NCBI GenBank assembly: GCA_900541965.1
Contig: UQLN01000087.1
Location: 1-12,323 of the forward strand
Length of the DNA: 12,323 nucleotides
Source: an uncultured Parabacteroides sp.
GTDB lineage: Bacteria > Bacteroidota > Bacteroidia > Bacteroidales > Tannerellaceae
Direction: 5' to 3'
Shown: one piece after another, positions 5,861 through 12,323 of the stretch
How the letters are laid out: every line of letters begins with the position of its first letter
Position numbering within the stretch: the first letter of the stretch is position 1
The notes under the pieces: generated by a model
The model's input: the letters and a program-made list of their open reading frames with translations, nothing else
What the model was told of the DNA's origin: nothing
Databases searched by the model: none
Translations under genes and position numbers: made by a program

Positions 5861-8800
5861 TTATAATAAGGTCTCTCCGCTTCCGATACTTTTATCAGCA
5901 TCAGACAAGGGTTCTTTATCCAGATAATGTTTCTCTACCATATAATACAAGGCAGGCAATACATACAAGGTTATCACGGTAGCGAACAACAGCCCGTATA
6001 CAATTACGGTTGCCAACGGACGTTGTACATCGGAACCGATGCCCGTACTCAACGAAGCGGGAAGCAAACCCAGCACTGCCACGGTAGCCGTCATCAGAAT
6101 AGGACGGAAGCGATGTTTGGTACCGGTTATTACCGCCTCTTTGAATACACGGTCGCGGGTACGCAAGTTGTTGATATGTGAAATCATAATCACCCCGTTC
6201 TGGATAGCGACACCTATCAAAGCAATAAAACCTACAGCCGAAGAGACATTCAAGGTCATTCCCCGGACATTCAGAGCCAACATGCCACCAAACAAAGCCA
6301 GTGGAACCACACACATCATCAGGGCAGCCTGACGGAACTTTCCACAAGCGGCAAACAGCAACAGCAGCATGATACCCAAAGCGAGGGGCACAACTACAGC
6401 CAACCGCCCATACGCACGTTGCTGGTTCTCGAACTGTCCGGCCCATTTCAGATGAACCGCATCGTGGTCGTACTTTATTTCCTTATCGATCAAACGGTTT
6501 GCCTTTTCCAGGAAAGCAGTTAAATCCACGCCACGCAAGTTGACACGTACGGTAAGGTGCCGCTTATTCATTTCACGGGTAATGGTACTGGCTCCGGTTG
6601 TCATTTTAATATCAGCCACCTGCGAGAGAGGAATCTTGGCTCCGGCATCGGTTGTCAGTAACAGGTTGCCGATACGTTCCGGCGAGTTGCGGTCTTCGTC
6701 CCCGAAACGGCAAATCACATCATAGCTTTTACTGCCGACAAATATCTGGGAGATAGCCTGACCGCCGATAGCGAGCTCTATCAAATCGGCTACATCGGAG
6801 ACATTCAGCCCATACTGTGCGATACGGTCACGGTCTGCTATAATCTGCAACTGGGGTAACGGAGGTTCCTGGTCTACCGCCACATCCACAGCTCCCGGTA
6901 TCCGTTTCAGTACATTTGCCACCTGCTCCGCGATATGGCGGGTTCCGGTAATATCATCCCCGTATATCTTCATAGCCAAGTCACTGTGTGCACCGGCTAT
7001 CTGGTCCATTACCATATCGATGATAGGTTGTGAGAAACCTACCGAATACCCCGGCATAGTGGATAATTTGGCAGACATTTCCTCTATCAGGTCGGCTTTT
7101 GTCTTTCCATATTTCCAGGTATTATAAGGTTTCAACCCTACCCCGCATTCGATATGGGAAAGGGAGAAAGCCTCTGCACCTTCGTCGTCACGCCCTACCT
7201 GTGTCATCACATAAGAGACTTCGTCGAACTCTTTCAACGCTTTACGCAACTCTGCTCCCATCGCTTTCGACTTCTCTATGGAGATACCCGGAGGTAATTG
7301 CACTTGTATCCAGATAGCCCCCTCATCCAACGGAGGAAGGAAATCTTTACCTACCGTATAACTAAGGATACCCGCACCTGCCAGTATCGCAACAAAAGGC
7401 AGAATGACCCGTTTCGGCTTTTCAAGCAAAGCGGTTATCTGCTTATTGTACCCTTCCGAGAGCTTTTCCAGCCAACGGTTATGATAGATCTTACGCGGCA
7501 TACGATAGGCATAAAACGCCAGTCCGGGGATAAGCAGCAAAGCCACACACAAAGCGCCCAGCAAAGCATAACCTACCGTATAAGCCATCGGAGTGAACAG
7601 CTTGCTTTCAATATGTTCGAAAGCGAACAAAGGCAGATAAGCCGTAATGATAATCAAAGTGGAGAAGAAGATAGGGCGTGCCACTTCTGTCGTACGACGC
7701 AGAATCGATTCTTCATTCAATATCTCTTCCGGATGGCGTTCACGCTTCTTCAGGATTGTTTCCATCATCACAATCGCACCGTCCACCAGGATACCGAAGT
7801 CTATGGCTCCCAAAGAAAGCAGGTTCGCCGGAATATCAGTCAGGTGCATCAGGATAAAGGCTATCAGCAGGGAAAGAGGAATCGTAAGGGCAACCAGCAA
7901 AGCCCCGCGCCAGCTACCCAGAAACAGGACAAGCACCAGGATAACCAATACCATTCCTTCGAAAAGCGTATGCGATACCGTATTCAACGTCATATTCACC
8001 AAATCGGTACGGTCCATAAAGACATGGATATGCGTTCCTTCCGGCAGCGTCTCGTTATTCAGTTCGTCTACGGCTGCATGTACTCCTTCCAATACCGTCG
8101 AAGGGTTTTCTCCGCGGAGCATCTGCACGATACCTTCGACACCGTCCGAGAAGTCACGGTCCTTGTCGGTAAAGCCGAGTACTCCTTTACGTTCCAGGTT
8201 GCCATATTTCAACTTACCTATGTCATTCAGGTAGACAGGAACACCATTCACTGTTTTAAGGACAATATGTCCCAGGTCGTCCAAATCCTTTACCAGACCG
8301 ATTCCACGGATTACGTAGCTTAAATCACCCCGGCTCAGCATACTACCGCCGGCATTTACGTTATTCTTTTCTATCTTTTCAGTGATATCACCCAAGGTTA
8401 TATCGTACTGGTCCATCTTATGCGGGTCTACCTCTATCTGGTACTGGGTAGTGATACCACCGAAGTTACTGACATCGGCTACACCGGTCACTTGTTTCAG
8501 GCGGGGGATAATCACCCACTTGTGCAGGTCTGTCAGTTCCCGCCGGTCCAACCGGTCGCTTTCCAGCACATAACGGAAGATTTCTCCGGTAGGCGATGTC
8601 AGCGGGTTCAATCCGGGAGTCGCATGATAAGGCAGTTCCACATCCCCCAGACGTTCCTGCACACGCTGCCGTGCCCAGTAATCGTCGATACCGTCATCAA
8701 ACACAAGCACGACAGTGGAAAGCCCGAACGTATTTTTGCTACGCATGACATTCAAACCGGGCAGACCGTTCATCGCCCGTTCGATAGGAATACTGATCTG

Positions 8801-8986
8801 CTGTTCTATCTCTTCGGCAGCCAGACCGGGAACTTGGGTAACGACCTGCACGGTCGTATCGGCAATATCGGGATAGGCATCAATTGCCAACCGTGTCCAT
8901 GAGTAATAACCTACTATAGCTAAGAACAGGAACAACACGAACATCAACCCTCGCCGGTGTATCGCTATATATATCAGTCTTTTCAT
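5861..8986 (-). CDS. czcA: CzcA/CusA-type heavy-metal RND efflux pump, probably for divalent cations
   Basis: This 1041-residue inner-membrane proton antiporter is full length for the HME-RND family. TM1 is at about 12-30. The first periplasmic loop (about 35-335) contains the conserved YPDIADTTVQVVTQVPGLAAEEIEQQ-type start. TM2-6 span about 342-490, a second loop follows (about 545-860), and TM8-12 lie at about 862-1015. TM4 carries DFGILVDGAIVMMET with D396, D402 and E409, the charged trio known to be needed for proton coupling in CzcA-type divalent-metal pumps. Cu/Ag pumps (CusA) have a different TM4 pattern. Of the CusA periplasmic Met triad, only one possible equivalent (M576) is seen in my by-eye alignment. 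Zn, Co, Cd or Ni are therefore likelier substrates than Cu or Ag, though this is inference. The gene starts 6 bp after the adaptor stop. Confidence 0.93.
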   Translation of the reverse strand: MKRLIYIAIHRRGLMFVLFLFLAIVGYYSWTRLAIDAYPDIADTTVQVVTQVPGLAAEEIEQQISIPIERAMNGLPGLNVMRSKNTFGLSTVVLVFDDGIDDYWARQRVQERLGDVELPYHATPGLNPLTSPTGEIFRYVLESDRLDRRELTDLHKWVIIPRLKQVTGVADVSNFGGITTQYQIEVDPHKMDQYDITLGDITEKIEKNNVNAGGSMLSRGDLSYVIRGIGLVKDLDDLGHIVLKTVNGVPVYLNDIGKLKYGNLERKGVLGFTDKDRDFSDGVEGIVQMLRGENPSTVLEGVHAAVDELNNETLPEGTHIHVFMDRTDLVNMTLNTVSHTLFEGMVLVILVLVLFLGSWRGALLVALTIPLSLLIAFILMHLTDIPANLLSLGAIDFGILVDGAIVMMETILKKRERHPEEILNEESILRRTTEVARPIFFSTLIIITAYLPLFAFEHIESKLFTPMAYTVGYALLGALCVALLLIPGLAFYAYRMPRKIYHNRWLEKLSEGYNKQITALLEKPKRVILPFVAILAGAGILSYTVGKDFLPPLDEGAIWIQVQLPPGISIEKSKAMGAELRKALKEFDEVSYVMTQVGRDDEGAEAFSLSHIECGVGLKPYNTWKYGKTKADLIEEMSAKLSTMPGYSVGFSQPIIDMVMDQIAGAHSDLAMKIYGDDITGTRHIAEQVANVLKRIPGAVDVAVDQEPPLPQLQIIADRDRIAQYGLNVSDVADLIELAIGGQAISQIFVGSKSYDVICRFGDEDRNSPERIGNLLLTTDAGAKIPLSQVADIKMTTGASTITREMNKRHLTVRVNLRGVDLTAFLEKANRLIDKEIKYDHDAVHLKWAGQFENQQRAYGRLAVVVPLALGIMLLLLFAACGKFRQAALMMCVVPLALFGGMLALNVRGMTLNVSSAVGFIALIGVAIQNGVIMISHINNLRTRDRVFKEAVITGTKHRFRPILMTATVAVLGLLPASLSTGIGSDVQRPLATVIVYGLLFATVITLYVLPALYYMVEKHYLDKEPLSDADKSIGSGETLL

Positions 8987-8992
8987 AGGGCA

Positions 8993-10102
8993 TTACCGGG
9001 CATCTAATAAGTAAAACGCTCCTGTTGTCACAATTTCATCACCGGGAACCAGACCGGACAGGATAACGGTTTTATCATCTGCCGTAGTCCCGACCGATAC
9101 CCGTTGCTTCCGGTATTCGTTATTGCCTAACGATACCAGCACATAGCAGTCCTCTTCTTCCTGAAGGATAGCGGATGTCGGTATACGGATTACCTCGGCG
9201 GCTTTATCGCTCAGCTTCACGGTTCCGTACATGGCAGGTTTCATCTGACGGGAAGTATTGTCGCATTCTATCAATACCTCAACCGAACGTGTTTCTTCAT
9301 CCAGCATCTCGCTGATATGGTAAATATTTCCAGTGAAAGGCTGCTCCGGCAGGGCTACCAGACGGATTTCCACATCATTCAATGCCTTTATCAGGTTCAA
9401 GTCCTTTTCTTTTACATGGGCAACCACCCATACTTTATTCAGGTTGGCGATAACGGCTACAGGCTCGGCATCTTCCTTTATATACTGGCCGATTACCATA
9501 CGGTCTGTCACCACCTCCCCGGCTATCGGGGAACGGACCACCAACGGCTGTCCCAATACCAACTCATCCGGATTTATCTGGAACACTTTCAGGGCGGCTT
9601 CGGCGTTCTCGAAATCTTTCTTCTTCAACTCGTAATTCACTTCGGCTTCTTCCAGTTCTTTCTGGACACCCACCCGGTTACGTACCAGGTCTTGTTCGCG
9701 TTTAAGGCTTTTACGGGCAAGCTCCATCTCCTGTTTTGCCTGGTAATAGACTTTCCCCGTTTCAAAGAAAGACGGTGAACTGATTTCAAATACCGGACTA
9801 CCGGGCACGACTTTCTGTCCCAGACGGACAAAAGACTTCGTGATACGTCCGGCAAACGGCGAAGCTATTTCTGCATAATTGGACGGTATGGCCTTCACAA
9901 CCCCTGAAGTACTGAACTCAATGCTGTAAAGTTCGGGCTGTATCTTCTCTGTTTTCAGGCGGGAAAGAACGGGAGAAGCGGCTCCCACCTGTATCGTATC
10001 TCCTTTTAATGTTACGGCAACAGCATTCCCGTCATCCTGTTTCCGGCTATGACAAGACATGAATACCACTGCCGGAAGCAATAGTAAAAACAATTGTTTC
10101 AT
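8993..10102 (-). CDS. CzcB/CusB-type periplasmic adaptor (membrane fusion protein), probable lipoprotein
   Basis: This 369-residue adaptor links the RND pump to the outer-membrane channel. The N-terminus reads MKQLFLLLLPAVVFMSC, with Cys17 as the likely lipidated residue (the -3 position is Phe, so slightly off consensus). The barrel-sandwich lipoyl-like halves are at about 77-110 (SPFAGRITKSFVRLGQKV) and 186-220 (VVRSPIAGEVVTDRMVIGQYI). A coiled-coil hairpin of about 112-175, rich in K/E/Q, separates them. A beta-barrel (about 222-300, KVWVVAHVKEKDL, MKPAMYGTVKL) and a membrane-proximal domain (about 301-365) follow. No His- or Met-rich N-terminal extension is present. The start ATG lies just left of the repeat element at 10132-10257; no Shine-Dalgarno and no convincing promoter lie between them, so expression probably depends on read-through from 10600. 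Confidence 0.92.
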   Translation of the reverse strand: MKQLFLLLLPAVVFMSCHSRKQDDGNAVAVTLKGDTIQVGAASPVLSRLKTEKIQPELYSIEFSTSGVVKAIPSNYAEIASPFAGRITKSFVRLGQKVVPGSPVFEISSPSFFETGKVYYQAKQEMELARKSLKREQDLVRNRVGVQKELEEAEVNYELKKKDFENAEAALKVFQINPDELVLGQPLVVRSPIAGEVVTDRMVIGQYIKEDAEPVAVIANLNKVWVVAHVKEKDLNLIKALNDVEIRLVALPEQPFTGNIYHISEMLDEETRSVEVLIECDNTSRQMKPAMYGTVKLSDKAAEVIRIPTSAILQEEEDCYVLVSLGNNEYRKQRVSVGTTADDKTVILSGLVPGDEIVTTGAFYLLDAR

Positions 10103-10131
10103 ATAAATATAATGTGTGTAAGTTATTATTC

Positions 10132-10257
10132 AGTTGACAGTTGACAAGTGACAGTTGACAGTTGAGAGAGGACAGAATACAGTTATACAGTCTCCCACCC
10201 GGTTCATAAACCGGGCACGAAGCCTAACTGTCAATTATCACCTGTCAACTGTCAACT
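10132..10257. repeat. Inverted-repeat element with TTGACAG units inside the efflux operon
   Basis: The left arm (10132-10163) and right arm (10226-10257) are complementary at 29 of 32 positions and are built from TTGACAG-like units. The 62-bp loop contains a second perfect hairpin, CCCGGTT (10198-10204) with AACCGGG (10209-10215). In the minus-strand transcript, two of the three arm mismatches become G-U wobbles, so a very stable RNA stem is expected between the His-rich gene and the adaptor gene. The right arm overlaps the last bases of the stop codon of the His-rich gene (TAG, 10258-10256). I have the impression, unverified here, that TTGACAG-type short repeats are dispersed in Bacteroidales genomes. 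The TTGACA words are not expected to act as -35 boxes in this phylum. Confidence 0.75.
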
Positions 10258-10600
10258 AATAAGCCGGCGGTGCCCTTAACTTACAGCCACGAAGGATTCG
10301 TGTAAATGTGGAAAGCGTGTGTTCGAATGAAAAGACAGACAGGAGTATCCATACCGCACCGACAACAAAAAAAGGAACCACATCCATCGTGACATGTTCC
10401 AAGGTCTCGATCGTATTCAGCGCATCCGTGCTATGGTCATGGTGAGGCTGCCCGTCGGCTCCGGGCAAATACGGATGGGAATGGATAATCGTATAGGTGG
10501 TATAATGGTGAACATGCGTAAAGGCAACACCTCCTGCATAGTAACTTATGAAAAGCACTATCAACAGGTATTTCAATATAGGATGACGCAGATATTTCAC
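10256..10600 (-). CDS. Small histidine-rich two-TM membrane protein at the head of the efflux locus
   Basis: This is a 114-residue protein of no assigned function. TM1 is at about 8-28 and TM2 at about 72-91. The connecting loop, probably periplasmic, holds eight histidines in 28 residues (His29, 31, 32, 40, 42, 53, 54, 56), including a HSHPY motif and HHDHS, plus His69 just before TM2. The basic N-terminus (MKYLRHPILK) fits a cytoplasmic start. The frame is open seven codons further, to a TTG at 10621, but that codon touches the -7 box at 10619-10626. The GTG at 10600 sits just after AGGGGAA and is chosen; no ATG occurs before the loop. As first gene of a metal-efflux locus with a metal-ligand-rich loop, a role in metal binding, sensing or delivery to the adaptor is plausible but inferred. 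Confidence 0.7.
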   Translation of the reverse strand: MKYLRHPILKYLLIVLFISYYAGGVAFTHVHHYTTYTIIHSHPYLPGADGQPHHDHSTDALNTIETLEHVTMDVVPFFVVGAVWILLSVFSFEHTLSTFTRILRGCKLRAPPAY

Positions 10601-10618
10601 TTCCCCTGATTTTGGGTG

Positions 10619-10626
10619 CAAATATA
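10619..10626 (-). promoter_or_regulatory. Probable -7 box of the efflux operon
   Basis: The minus strand reads TATATTTG followed by C, matching TAnnTTTG. Transcription would start near 10612, about 12 nt before the GTG start at 10600. At the -33 position I see GCAA rather than TTTG, so activity may be weak or need an activator. It would serve the His-rich protein and, by read-through, the three efflux genes. Confidence 0.4.
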
Positions 10627-10690
10627 TTTAATTATTATGATACGGCTTGCATTAATTTATAACGTTTCCATCACATTTACCTCCGATTCG

Positions 10691-10722
10691 TTTGGAACAA
10701 CCCATTTTTATCTATTAATTTG
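10691..10722 (+). promoter_or_regulatory. Promoter of the M28 peptidase gene
   Basis: TTTG at 10691-10694 is followed after 20 bp by TTAATTTG at 10715-10722. This fits the Bacteroidota -33/-7 pattern with one deviation (T for A in the -7 box). The transcription start would be near 10729, leaving a leader of about 18 nt before the ATG at 10747. It excludes the in-frame TTG at 10720 as a start codon. Confidence 0.55.
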
Positions 10723-10746
10723 CATCACCTTAAAAACAAATATGAC

Positions 10747-12291
10747 ATGAAACGAACTTTGCTTATCGGTATTGCCATCGCTTGCATGGCTGTATCCCAT
10801 CTTCCGGCACAAGATGCCGCTGTCAACAAAATCATTGAAATCGGGCAAACCGATAATCAGGTAATGGACCATCTCGATGTATTGACAAACCGTATCGGCG
10901 GACGTGTAATCGGCTCCAACGCTTACGACAATGCTGTCGAATGGGTCGCTTCCAAATTCAAAGAATGGGGGTTGGAAGTAGAAATACAGGAAGCCGGTAC
11001 GCTGCCTGTTGGCTTCAACCGGGGTCCTTGGTTCGGACGCCTTCTGGGGGACAACAGCATGCCTCTCCATTTCGTCACCCCTTCCTATACCGCCGGAACG
11101 AAGGGCATCCAACGCGGGCATGTCCTGATGGAACCTCGCACACAGGAAGAATTCAACCGGATGAAAGGACAACTGAAAGGTGCCTGGGTACTGGTGAACG
11201 GTACAAACGTAGGCTGGCCTATCGACCGCACAGCCAAAGGTGATTCCACCCGCGCCGCAGTGATAGCCGAAAACAAAGAGATAGCCATCAAGAACGATAA
11301 GATAGATGAAGACAACTGGGTAAACGGCAAGAATACCCCGCTCCTTCCCTACCGGAATGATGTTCCCGCCTTGTTCTATAAACAAATGTGCGAAGCAGGA
11401 GTCCTGGGATTCATCCAATCCGCAAAAGTTCCCCTCCGTGCCTTATACGACAAATCGGTCGTGACCGACCCGAACTTCACGTTCGACAACCTGCCTACCG
11501 TTTGCGACATCAAGCTGGACGAAAGCCAATACGCTATGATCAAGAAGATGGTACAGGAACGCCGCACCTTCTTCCTCGAATTCGACATCCGCAACCATTT
11601 CCGCATGGGACCGGTTAAATATCATAACGTAATCGGCAAAATCAAAGGAAGCAAATATCCGGACGAATGTGTAATGGCAAGCGGCCATCTGGATGCTTTC
11701 GACATTGCGACCGGCGGTGTGGACTGCGGTTCAGGCGTCACTCCGGTAATGGAAGCTGCCCGTATGATTATGAAAGCAGGCGGAAAACCGAAACGCACCA
11801 TGTTGTTCTGTGCCTTCGCCGGTGAAGAATTCGGCCTGTTAGGCGCTACCGCCTATGTGAAGGCTAATGCAAAGAAACTGGATAAGATATCCAACCTGTT
11901 CAACCGCGACGGTGGCCCTACTCCTCCGGTAGGTATCCGCGTACCGAAAGCGATGTATAACGACTTCGTGAAAATATGCGCTCCGGTTACCCGTATCAAT
12001 CCGGAATATCCTTTTGAAGTGAAAGAGTCTCCGGCACGTACCAAACCGACCAAAGCGGGCGGCACAGATGCTTCCGTATTTGCCGTGGAGGGTGTTCCGA
12101 CAATCGGTTTTATGGAAGATGATATCAAAGGATACAACTTCAGCTACGGCGAGATATGGCATACCGAACGCGATACCTACAGCAAGAGTATCCCCGAATA
12201 CCAGCAACATGCTGCGACCGTTATGGCCATCGTGACACTAGGTGTTGCCAATCTGGACCACCAGCTTTCACGCGAAGGTTTGTACAAGTAA
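10747..12291 (+). CDS. Secreted M28-family zinc metallopeptidase (aminopeptidase-like)
   Basis: This 514-residue exported peptidase has a signal peptide (MKRTLLIGIAIACMAVSHLPAQ, cleavage expected near residue 20). The N-terminal part (about 23-90 and 290-514) forms the M28 catalytic fold; the insert from about 95 to 285 corresponds to a PA-like (protease-associated) region. The co-catalytic di-zinc ligands appear intact: H314 in GHLD, D326 in VDCGSG, the catalytic/ligand pair E360-E361 (AGEEFGLLG), D441 in GGTDASVF, and H472 in WHTERDTY. Asp316 of HxD is also present. M28 enzymes of this type release N-terminal residues from peptides or act as carboxypeptidase-Q-like dipeptidases; the exact specificity cannot be read here. 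The ATG at 10747 is chosen over the TTG at 10720, which is part of the promoter. It is a single gene divergent from the efflux locus. Confidence 0.92.
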   Translation: MKRTLLIGIAIACMAVSHLPAQDAAVNKIIEIGQTDNQVMDHLDVLTNRIGGRVIGSNAYDNAVEWVASKFKEWGLEVEIQEAGTLPVGFNRGPWFGRLLGDNSMPLHFVTPSYTAGTKGIQRGHVLMEPRTQEEFNRMKGQLKGAWVLVNGTNVGWPIDRTAKGDSTRAAVIAENKEIAIKNDKIDEDNWVNGKNTPLLPYRNDVPALFYKQMCEAGVLGFIQSAKVPLRALYDKSVVTDPNFTFDNLPTVCDIKLDESQYAMIKKMVQERRTFFLEFDIRNHFRMGPVKYHNVIGKIKGSKYPDECVMASGHLDAFDIATGGVDCGSGVTPVMEAARMIMKAGGKPKRTMLFCAFAGEEFGLLGATAYVKANAKKLDKISNLFNRDGGPTPPVGIRVPKAMYNDFVKICAPVTRINPEYPFEVKESPARTKPTKAGGTDASVFAVEGVPTIGFMEDDIKGYNFSYGEIWHTERDTYSKSIPEYQQHAATVMAIVTLGVANLDHQLSREGLYK

Positions 12292-12292
12292 A

Positions 12293-12323
12293 AAGGGGGT
12301 CATCCGAGGCTGTCCCTTCCTCG
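12293..12323 (+). terminator. Possible terminator start, cut by the window edge
   Basis: Just after the peptidase stop, AAGGG (12293-12297) can pair with CCCTT (12314-12318), or CGAGG (12305-12309) with CCTCG (12319-12323). The T-run that would confirm a terminator would lie beyond the window, so this is tentative. Confidence 0.25.

Noticed and set aside
5916..6446. 176-codon minus-strand frame inside the pump gene
   Set aside because: It is an alternate frame of the pump's 3' end on the same strand, rich in Cys and Arg, as expected of a shifted frame.
7298..8323. 341-codon open frame on the plus strand
   Set aside because: It lies wholly antisense to the RND pump gene. Its composition is a shadow of that gene (many Gln, His and Arg), with no recognisable domain.
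10132..10163. TTGACA words read as sigma70 -35 boxes
   Set aside because: Bacteroidota primary sigma factors use TTTG/TAnnTTTG, and no TATAAT-like partner is spaced correctly; the words are repeat units.
10132..10257. CRISPR-like array from the repeated TTGACAG units
   Set aside because: The units are 7 bp, abut or overlap each other without spacers of constant length, and the whole forms one inverted repeat.
10708..11418. 236-codon open frame on the minus strand
   Set aside because: It is antisense to the signal peptide and N-terminal half of the M28 peptidase and covers its promoter; it has no domain or start context.

Overview
The window looks like chromosomal DNA from a gut-type Bacteroidota, most likely a Bacteroidales member (Parabacteroides/Bacteroides-like; the genus cannot be fixed from sequence alone). 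The evidence is: several upstream regions carry the Bacteroidota promoter pattern (-7 box TAnnTTTG, in two cases with a -33 TTTG exactly 20 bp upstream); Shine-Dalgarno sequences are mostly absent; and the proteins belong to typical Bacteroidota types (DUF4369/TlpA lipoprotein, EFR1 ferredoxin, HigB-HigA, CzcCBA efflux, secreted M28 peptidase).

Layout. (1) Positions 1-408 are AT-rich and hold no convincing gene. They contain three copies of a ~29-bp repeat that is itself an imperfect palindrome. Two copies face each other and bound a 182-bp MITE-like segment (56-237), and a strong Bacteroidota promoter fires outward through its right arm. (2) Positions 409-3728, minus strand, hold a probable four-gene operon read right to left: EFR1 flavodoxin/ferredoxin protein, TlpA-like DUF4369 thiol-disulfide lipoprotein, a secreted protein of unknown function, and a TIGR01777-family SDR epimerase. 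(3) Positions 3818-4514, plus strand, hold a compact HigB-HigA toxin-antitoxin module. A perfect 10-bp-arm palindrome just upstream of its -7 box is the obvious candidate operator; it lies between this module and the divergent EFR1 operon. (4) Positions 4561-10600, minus strand, hold a heavy-metal efflux locus read right to left: a small histidine-rich two-TM protein, a 126-bp repeat element, the periplasmic adaptor, the RND pump and the TolC-type outer-membrane channel. (5) Positions 10747-12291, plus strand, hold a secreted M28-family zinc aminopeptidase-like protein, divergent from the efflux locus. The last bases may begin its terminator.

How the genes fit together. The adaptor, pump and channel make a complete tripartite exporter. 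Acidic residues in pump TM4 (D396, D402, E409) match the divalent-cation (Zn/Co/Cd/Ni) HME classes better than the Cu/Ag class. The histidine-rich protein at the head of the locus is a plausible metal-binding accessory. The EFR1/TlpA pair suggests a redox theme for the left operon, but the roles of its last two genes there are unknown. No complete new system is evident. The least explained items are the promoter-bearing inverted-repeat element at the left end, the long hairpin-forming repeat inside the efflux operon, and the histidine-rich protein.
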